From contig NZ_CP139970.1 of the NCBI RefSeq assembly GCF_034424545.1, positions 868,001-932,000 of the forward strand: a stretch of DNA of 64,000 bases, in the 5' to 3' direction. This DNA comes from Trinickia caryophylli (lineage in GTDB: Bacteria; Pseudomonadota; Gammaproteobacteria; Burkholderiales; Burkholderiaceae). Made by a program: the position numbers and the translations under genes. This document shows positions 58,158-64,000 of the stretch, piece after piece; within the stretch, counting starts at the first letter, position 1; each line of letters starts with the position of its first letter. The notes beneath the pieces were generated by a model. That model made no database searches. It was given only the letters and a program-made list of their open reading frames with translations, and was not told the DNA's origin.

Positions 58158-60550
58158 GCTCCCGCACCGATGGCAAGACCGCGATCGGCGTCGCGCTGCC
58201 GCACGAATCCGCCGAGCTGCACGTAAGCGGCGAAGCGGCCTATACCGACGATCTGCCGGAGTTGGCCGGCACGCTGCACGTCGCGCTCGGCCTGTCGCGT
58301 CATGCGCATGCCCGCATCGTCTCGCTCGACCTCGACGCGGTACGTGCGGCGCACGGCGTCGTCGCAGTGTTGACCGCCGGCGACATTCCCGGGGAGAACA
58401 ACTGCGGCCCGGTGGTACACGACGATCCTGTCCTGGCCGATGAGCTCGTCTCGTACCTCGGGCAACCGATATTCGCCGTCGTGGCGACGAGCCGCGAATC
58501 GGCGCGGCGGGCCGCCGCACTCGCGAAGAGCGACGACGTCGTACGCTACGAGCCGCTCGAAGCCGTGCTGAGCGCCGCCGATGCGCGCGACCGGCGGCAG
58601 TACGTCCTGCCGCCGCTCAATCTCGTACGCGGCACGCCGGCCGAAAAGATCGCCGCGGCGCCGCGTCGCCTGCAGGGCGAATTCGAGGTCGGAGGCCAGG
58701 AACAGTTCTATCTCGAAGGGCAGATCGCTTATGCGGTTCCCAAAGAAGGTGCGAGCCTGCTCGTCTACAGCTCCACGCAGCATCCGAGCGAAATGCAGCA
58801 GGTGGTCGCGCACATGCTCGGCTGGCCTGCGCATCGCGTCGTCTGCGAGTGCCGGCGCATGGGCGGCGGCTTCGGCGGCAAGGAGTCGCAGTCGGCGGTC
58901 TTCGCCTGTGTGGCGGCACTCGCGGCACACAAGCTGAACCGGCCCGTCAAACTGCGGGCCGACCGCGACGACGACTTCATGATCACGGGCAAGCGGCATG
59001 ATGCCGTCTATCGTTACGAGGTCGGCTTCGACGACGATGGGCGCCTGCTCGGCCTGCGCATCGAGATTGCCTTGCGCGCGGGCTATTCGGCGGACCTGTC
59101 GGGCGCCGTTGCCACACGCGCAGTCTGTCATGTCGACAACGCCTATTACCTCTCCGACATCGAAATCGCGGCACTGTGCTGCAAAACGAACACGCAATCG
59201 AATACGGCGTTTCGCGGCTTTGGCGGCCCCCAGGGCGCGCTCGTCACCGAGGTGGTCATCGACGCCGTGGCGCGCGTGCTCGGACGCGATCCGCTCGACG
59301 TACGTCTCGCGAACTACTACGGCGTCGGCGAGCGCGACGTGACGCCCTACGGCCAGCGCGTGGAAGATAACGTGCTCGCGCCGCTCACGGCCGAGCTGCT
59401 GGCGACGAGCGATTACCGCGCGCGCCGCGACGAGATCGCCCGCTTCAATGCGGCGAGCCCCGTGCTCAAACGAGGCATCGCACTGACGCCCGTCAAGTTC
59501 GGCATCTCGTTCAACGTGCCCTTTCTCAATCAGGCCGGCGCGCTCGTACACGTCTATCGCGACGGCTCTGTGCTCGTCAATCACGGCGGCACCGAAATGG
59601 GCCAGGGGCTCAACACGAAAGTGGCACAAGTCGTCGCCCACACGCTCGGCTTGCCGCTGTCACAGGTGCGCGTCACCGCCACCGATACGTCGAAGATCGC
59701 CAACACTTCCGCTACGGCCGCCTCCACGGGCAGCGACCTGAACGGCAAAGCCGCCGAAGCGGCCGCGCGCACGATTCGCGAGCGGCTCGCCGAGCTCGCC
59801 TGCGCCCGCCTGGGCGGCGAGGCCGGCGACGTTCACGAGGTGCGTTTCGCCGACGCCACGGTATCCGTGAACGGGGCGTCGATGCCGTTCGCCGAGCTCG
59901 TCAACGCCGCGTATCTCTCGCGCGTGCAGCTTTGGTCGGACGGTTTTTACGCCACCCCCAAAGTCCACTGGGATGCCAAGACGCTCACGGGCCACCCGTT
60001 CTATTACTTCGCGTATGGCGCCGCAGTGTCGGAGGTCGTCGTGGATACGCTCACCGGCGAATGGCGGCTCGTGCGCGCCGACCTCCTGCACGACGTCGGC
60101 CAATCGATCAATCCGGCCATCGACATCGGCCAGATCGAGGGCGGCTTCATTCAGGGCATGGGCTGGCTCACGACCGAGGAGCTCTGGTGGTCGAACGACG
60201 GCCGCCTGATGACACACGCACCGTCGACTTACAAGATCCCCGCGGTCAGCGACACCCCGGCCGCGTTCAACGTCGCGCTCTATCGCAATCAGAATACCGA
60301 GCCGACCGTATTCCGGTCGAAAGCCGTCGGGGAGCCCCCGCTTTTGCTCGGGTTCTCCGTTTTTCTCGCGATTCGGGACGCCGTTGCGGCGACTCGGCCC
60401 GAGGCCAGGCGCGCGCCCCAACTGCGCGCGCCGGCTACGCCCGAGGCCATCGTCGATGCGATCGAGGCGCTGCATGCGAGCGGCGCGCCCACCCCCGCTA
60501 ACCGAGGCACGAACGATGCGGCGGCAGAGCGCGTCGCCGGCACAGCCTGA
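58154..60550 (+). CDS. xdhB: Xanthine dehydrogenase molybdenum subunit
   Basis: Catalytic molybdopterin subunit that oxidises hypoxanthine and xanthine to urate. The 798 aa hold an aldehyde-oxidase a/b hammerhead (1-130), then QEQFYLEGQ, the molybdopterin loop MGGGFGGKE, NTAFRGFGGPQG with the substrate-binding Arg, GGTEMGQGLNTK, and the catalytic Glu in KAVGEPPLLLG. The ATG overlaps the xdhA stop and has GGGAG 5 nt upstream. XdhC downstream supplies the sulfurated cofactor. Confidence 0.97.
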   Translation: MSSRTDGKTAIGVALPHESAELHVSGEAAYTDDLPELAGTLHVALGLSRHAHARIVSLDLDAVRAAHGVVAVLTAGDIPGENNCGPVVHDDPVLADELVSYLGQPIFAVVATSRESARRAAALAKSDDVVRYEPLEAVLSAADARDRRQYVLPPLNLVRGTPAEKIAAAPRRLQGEFEVGGQEQFYLEGQIAYAVPKEGASLLVYSSTQHPSEMQQVVAHMLGWPAHRVVCECRRMGGGFGGKESQSAVFACVAALAAHKLNRPVKLRADRDDDFMITGKRHDAVYRYEVGFDDDGRLLGLRIEIALRAGYSADLSGAVATRAVCHVDNAYYLSDIEIAALCCKTNTQSNTAFRGFGGPQGALVTEVVIDAVARVLGRDPLDVRLANYYGVGERDVTPYGQRVEDNVLAPLTAELLATSDYRARRDEIARFNAASPVLKRGIALTPVKFGISFNVPFLNQAGALVHVYRDGSVLVNHGGTEMGQGLNTKVAQVVAHTLGLPLSQVRVTATDTSKIANTSATAASTGSDLNGKAAEAAARTIRERLAELACARLGGEAGDVHEVRFADATVSVNGASMPFAELVNAAYLSRVQLWSDGFYATPKVHWDAKTLTGHPFYYFAYGAAVSEVVVDTLTGEWRLVRADLLHDVGQSINPAIDIGQIEGGFIQGMGWLTTEELWWSNDGRLMTHAPSTYKIPAVSDTPAAFNVALYRNQNTEPTVFRSKAVGEPPLLLGFSVFLAIRDAVAATRPEARRAPQLRAPATPEAIVDAIEALHASGAPTPANRGTNDAAAERVAGTA

Positions 60551-60568
60551 AAAAGGAACGAATCGCGC

Positions 60569-61654
60569 ATGCACGCCTGGTTGTCCGATCTGCAGCAGTT
60601 GCTCACGCACGGCGATGCCGTCGTGCTCGTCACCGTTGCGCGCGTCGAAGGCTCCGCGCCGCGAGAGGCCGGCACGAAGATGATCGTCACACGCGAAACC
60701 GCGCGTCACACGATCGGCGGCGGCCATCTCGAATGGCGTGCGATCGAAATCGCGCGCGAGGTCCTGCGCGAAGGCGTGCGTGTACCGCGCGCGCGCCGCC
60801 TCGAGCGCATGGCGCTCGGCCCGAGCCTCGGTCAATGCTGCGGCGGAGCGGTCATGCTGGCCTTCGAGCGGCTCGATATCGGCGATCTGGGATGGGTCGC
60901 CACACTCTCCAAACGGCTGGCTGCGGGACAAGCGAGCGTGCGAAGCGTATCATTCGGCCCTTCGCGCGACGCCGTGATGCTCTCCGAGGCGCCAGCGGGC
61001 ACCGATGCGCCCGACTGCCTGCTCTGGGACGGCGCCGGCTTCGACGAAGGCAATGCGCTGCTGACGGAGACGATCGTATCGCGCGAGTTCCCGGTGGTGC
61101 TGTTCGGCGCCGGGCATGTCGGCGCCGCGCTCGCGCGTGTGCTGGCCACCCTGCCGTGCCGCGTGCGCTGGGTCGACGAGCGCGATGCGCAATTCGGCGA
61201 GCAGCTTGCGCCGAACACCGTGCGCGATTTTGCCAACGTGACGATCGAGGCAAACGACGCGCCGGACGAGGCTGTCGACGAAGCCGCGCCGGGTACGTAC
61301 TTCATCGTGATGACGCACAACCACGCGCGCGACCTGGCGCTTGCCGAGCGCATCCTGCGGCGCGGCGATTTCGCGTTCTTCGGCATGATCGGCTCGCGCA
61401 CGAAGCGCCGGCAGTTCGAGCATCGGCTCGCCGCGCACGGCATCGATCCGGCGCTCATCGCGCGGATGACGTGCCCGATCGGCATCGACGGCATCACGGA
61501 CAAGGCGCCCGAGGTCATCGCGATCGCCGCTGCGGCGCAGTTACTGCAGGCCGTCGAAAGCGTGCGCGGCAAGCGCGGTGCCATGCCTGTGCCGCCCCCG
61601 TTCAACCCATCTTCGTTTATCCCATCGACCGACCATGACCCCGACATTTGCTGA
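60569..61654 (+). CDS. xdhC: Xanthine dehydrogenase accessory protein XdhC
   Basis: Binds and sulfurates molybdenum cofactor for insertion into XdhB. The 361 aa show the N-terminal XdhC/CoxI domain (VARVEGSAPREAGTKM, GGGHLEW, LGPSLGQCCGG with conserved Cys) and a Rossmann-like C-terminal domain (VLFGAGHVGAALA, MTHNHARD, GMIGSRTKRR). It begins 18 bp after xdhB, and its last 20 bp overlap the adenine/adenosine deaminase start. Confidence 0.95.
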   Translation: MHAWLSDLQQLLTHGDAVVLVTVARVEGSAPREAGTKMIVTRETARHTIGGGHLEWRAIEIAREVLREGVRVPRARRLERMALGPSLGQCCGGAVMLAFERLDIGDLGWVATLSKRLAAGQASVRSVSFGPSRDAVMLSEAPAGTDAPDCLLWDGAGFDEGNALLTETIVSREFPVVLFGAGHVGAALARVLATLPCRVRWVDERDAQFGEQLAPNTVRDFANVTIEANDAPDEAVDEAAPGTYFIVMTHNHARDLALAERILRRGDFAFFGMIGSRTKRRQFEHRLAAHGIDPALIARMTCPIGIDGITDKAPEVIAIAAAAQLLQAVESVRGKRGAMPVPPPFNPSSFIPSTDHDPDIC

Positions 61655-62663
61655 GAAGATCGCCGGCGCGCCGAAGGCTGAACTACATATCCATATCGAG
61701 GGCTCGCTCGAACCCGAGCTCATCTTCAAGCTGGCCCAGCGCAACGGCGTGGCGCTCGCCTACGATTCGATCGATGCCCTGCGCCGTGCTTACGCCTTTA
61801 CCGATCTGCAATCGTTCCTCGACATCTACTACGCGGGCGCGAGCGTGCTCGTGACCGAGGACGATTTCTACGAGATGACCGCCGCCTACGTCGAGCGGGC
61901 GCTTGCCGATCATGTCGCGCATGCCGAGATCTTTTTCGATCCGCAAACGCATACCGAGCGCGGGATCGCGCTCGAAACGGTCGTGGCCGGCATCGAGCGC
62001 GCCCTGGCGGAGGGCGAGCACCGCGGCTTGTCGAGCAAACTGATCCTCTGCTTCTTGCGGCATCTGCCCGAGGAGGATGCGCTCGAAACCTTCGAAGCCG
62101 CACTGCCGCTCTTCGAGCGTTACGCCCATCGGCTCGTCGGCGTGGGCCTCGACTCCTCCGAGCGCGGGCATCCGCCGTCGAAATTCGAGCGCGTGTTCGC
62201 CAAGGCGCGCGCCCGCGGACTGAAGATCGTCGCGCACGCCGGCGAGGAAGGGCCGCCCGCTTACGTCCACGAAGCGCTGGACCTGCTGAAGGCGGACCGG
62301 ATCGACCACGGCGTGCGAAGCATCGAGGATCCGGCGCTCGTGGCGCGGCTCGCCGCGTCGCGCATCGCGCTGACCGTCTGCCCGCTCTCGAACCTGAAGC
62401 TGCGCGTATTCGACGACATGAAGCACCACACGCTGAAGTCGCTGCTATCGGCCGGCGTGGCCGTCACCATCAATTCCGATGACCCCGCCTACTTCGGCGG
62501 GTACGTGAACGCCAACTACCTCGCGGCAGCCGACGCGCTCGCGCTCGACGACGCCGAGGTCTACGCCATCCTGCGCAACGGCTTCGAGGCCTCGTTCATC
62601 GAACCCGCCCGGCGCGAGGCTTTGATCGCGCAACTCGACGCCTACTGGCAGCGCGCGCACTGA
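61635..62663 (+). CDS. Adenine deaminase (adenosine deaminase-family, type 2)
   Basis: A 342-aa zinc amidohydrolase. Metal ligands are His18/His20 in ELHIHIEGS, the catalytic Glu in HAGEEGPP and Asp in NSDDPAYFGG. Usually named adenosine deaminase (add), but the ADE-type marks EGSLEPELIFKLAQRN, FFDPQTHTERG, GLDSSERGHPPSKF and DDPAYFGGYV match the Pseudomonas-type adenine deaminase group as I recall it. That fits the context: adenine to hypoxanthine feeding xanthine dehydrogenase. The two activities cannot be separated by motif alone with certainty. It overlaps xdhC by 20 bp. Confidence 0.85.
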   Translation: MTPTFAEKIAGAPKAELHIHIEGSLEPELIFKLAQRNGVALAYDSIDALRRAYAFTDLQSFLDIYYAGASVLVTEDDFYEMTAAYVERALADHVAHAEIFFDPQTHTERGIALETVVAGIERALAEGEHRGLSSKLILCFLRHLPEEDALETFEAALPLFERYAHRLVGVGLDSSERGHPPSKFERVFAKARARGLKIVAHAGEEGPPAYVHEALDLLKADRIDHGVRSIEDPALVARLAASRIALTVCPLSNLKLRVFDDMKHHTLKSLLSAGVAVTINSDDPAYFGGYVNANYLAAADALALDDAEVYAILRNGFEASFIEPARREALIAQLDAYWQRAH

Positions 62664-62696
62664 CGCCGCGCGCTCGTTGCATCGAACGTATTCGCC

Positions 62697-64000
62697 ATGA
62701 CCGATACCGATCCGCGCAAGACCGAACGCATTGCTTATCGCGGGAAGCTCCTGACATTCGACGATCGTCCGGACGCATCGGACGAGGCGACCGTTTTCGA
62801 AGAGGACGGGCTCTTGATCGTCGAGTCGGGCCGCGTGGTCGCGCGCGGCAGCTACCCGGCGCTTGCCGCCCAGCTCACGGCCGACACGGACGTGCGAGCG
62901 CTGCGCGACAAATGGATCGTGCCCGGCTTCATCGACACGCATCTGCACTACCCGCAGACCGACATGATCGCCTCGCCGGCGGCGGGCCTGTTGCCCTGGC
63001 TCGAGCGCTATACGTTTCCGACCGAGCGGCGCTTCGCAGACGCTGCCCGCGCGCGCGAGACGGCCGAGTTCTTCCTTGACGAACTGCTCGCCAGCGGCAC
63101 GACCACGGCACTCGTCTACTGCACCGTGCACAAGGAATCGGCCGATGCGTTGTTCGCCGCGAGCGACGCCCGCAATCTGCGGATGATCGCGGGCAAGGTG
63201 CTGATGGATCGCAACTGCCCCGCGTTCCTGCGCGATACGGCGCAATCGGGCTACGACGACAGCGCCGAGCTGATCGCGAGGTGGCATGGCCGCGGGCGCC
63301 AGCTCTATGCGCTCACGCCGCGCTTTGCTCCGACCTCGACGCCGGAGCAGCTCGAGGCCTGCGGCGCACTCGCCGGGCAACACGCCGACGTTTTCATCCA
63401 GACCCACGTCGCGGAGAACGTTGACGAAATCAAATGGGTGACCGAGCTGTACCCTGGCCACCGCAGCTATCTCGACGTCTATGACCGATATGGCCTGCTG
63501 CGCCGCCGCGCCGTTTACGGTCACTGCATCCACTTCGACGACGCCGATCGCGCGCGCATGAGGGAAACGGGTGCCGTGGCGTCGCACTGCCCGACGTCCA
63601 ACCTTTTCCTGGGCAGCGGCCTCTTCGATATGGGCAAGGCACGCGAGCATGGGATGCCGGTCGCACTCGGCACCGACGTGGGTGGCGGTACGTCGTTTTC
63701 GATGCTGCAGACGATGAACGAAGCGCACAAGGTTGCCCGCATGAGCGGCCACTACCTGAGCGCGACGCAGATGTTCTGGCTGGCGACGGCGGGCGCCGCC
63801 GAGGCGCTCGGACTCGATGCGCAGATCGGCACGCTCGCCCCCGGCAGCGAAGCCGATTTCATCGTGCTCGATCCGCAGGCCACACCGCTGCTCGCGCGGC
63901 GCATGGAGCAGGCCGAAACGCTCGAGGAATCGCTCTTCGCGTTTGCGCTGCTCGGCGACGATCGCGCCGTGCTCGAGACCTACGCGGCGGGCCGCCGCGT
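62697..64000 (+). CDS. guaD: Guanine deaminase (runs off the right edge)
   Basis: Converts guanine to xanthine. 434 codons are visible with no stop; E. coli GuaD is 439 aa, so only a few residues are missing. Metal ligands are His82/His84 in IDTHLHYPQ, then QTHVAEN with the catalytic His/Glu region, YGHCIHF and GTDVGGGTS. It starts 33 bp after the deaminase gene and completes the purine cluster. Confidence 0.96.
   Translation, partial: MTDTDPRKTERIAYRGKLLTFDDRPDASDEATVFEEDGLLIVESGRVVARGSYPALAAQLTADTDVRALRDKWIVPGFIDTHLHYPQTDMIASPAAGLLPWLERYTFPTERRFADAARARETAEFFLDELLASGTTTALVYCTVHKESADALFAASDARNLRMIAGKVLMDRNCPAFLRDTAQSGYDDSAELIARWHGRGRQLYALTPRFAPTSTPEQLEACGALAGQHADVFIQTHVAENVDEIKWVTELYPGHRSYLDVYDRYGLLRRRAVYGHCIHFDDADRARMRETGAVASHCPTSNLFLGSGLFDMGKAREHGMPVALGTDVGGGTSFSMLQTMNEAHKVARMSGHYLSATQMFWLATAGAAEALGLDAQIGTLAPGSEADFIVLDPQATPLLARRMEQAETLEESLFAFALLGDDRAVLETYAAGRR

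Overview
The window is high-GC chromosomal DNA of a betaproteobacterium, almost certainly Burkholderiaceae (Burkholderia/Paraburkholderia/Trinickia-like). The placement rests on gene order (pstSCAB-phoUBR next to ppk/ppx, then glmM-folP-ftsH-rlmE and greA-carB-carA), on the double-length UvrA, and on strong G/C third-position bias. It is mostly core genome, with one short accessory patch at about 49.1-52.1 kb beside a small tRNA cluster.

Layout. 1-11 kb is a phosphate block: polyphosphatase (ppx) and polyphosphate kinase (ppk) are divergent, and the pstS-pstC-pstA-pstB-phoU-phoB-phoR operon lies on the minus strand under two recognisable Pho boxes. 11-23 kb holds housekeeping genes: glmM, folP, ftsH and rlmE (minus), yhbY (plus), and carA-carB-greA-DUF4149 (minus). 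carA has a strong sigma70-type promoter and a leader of about 255 nt. 23-28.5 kb carries mltD, gloB, a SAM methyltransferase, rnhA, dnaQ, tRNA-Val and a small exported protein. 28.7-32 kb has a manganese catalase divergent from a His-rich, NfeR/YqjI-like PadR regulator with a tandem palindromic operator between them, then an MFS exporter. 32-39 kb has a 1981-residue tandem UvrA, a uracil-DNA glycosylase family protein and DUF488. 39-46 kb has an unknown membrane protein, a GT4 glycosyltransferase, an ABC exporter and otsB-otsA (trehalose). 46.4-48.5 kb is a copper delivery/cytochrome oxidase assembly operon (Sco, PCu(A)C, CtaG). 

49-52.1 kb is the accessory patch: a predicted M91 (NleD/HopH1-type) zinc-protease effector, a fragment of an NAD(P)-binding protein, a divergent azoR/hxlR pair, and a decayed TumE-like toxin/antitoxin pair whose antitoxin carries UGA at two positions where Trp is expected. 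It abuts tRNA-Cys and two identical tRNA-Gly genes. 

52.6-64 kb has a class I glutamine amidotransferase-like (C26) hydrolase with a long disordered N-terminus, an amidase, dsbB, and a tightly coupled purine-salvage/catabolism cluster: xdhA-xdhB-xdhC, an adenosine deaminase-family gene that looks like an adenine deaminase, and guaD (running off the right edge). Together the last five genes would turn adenine and guanine into hypoxanthine/xanthine and then urate.

All calls come from reading the sequence and from recalled family motifs. No database search was run.
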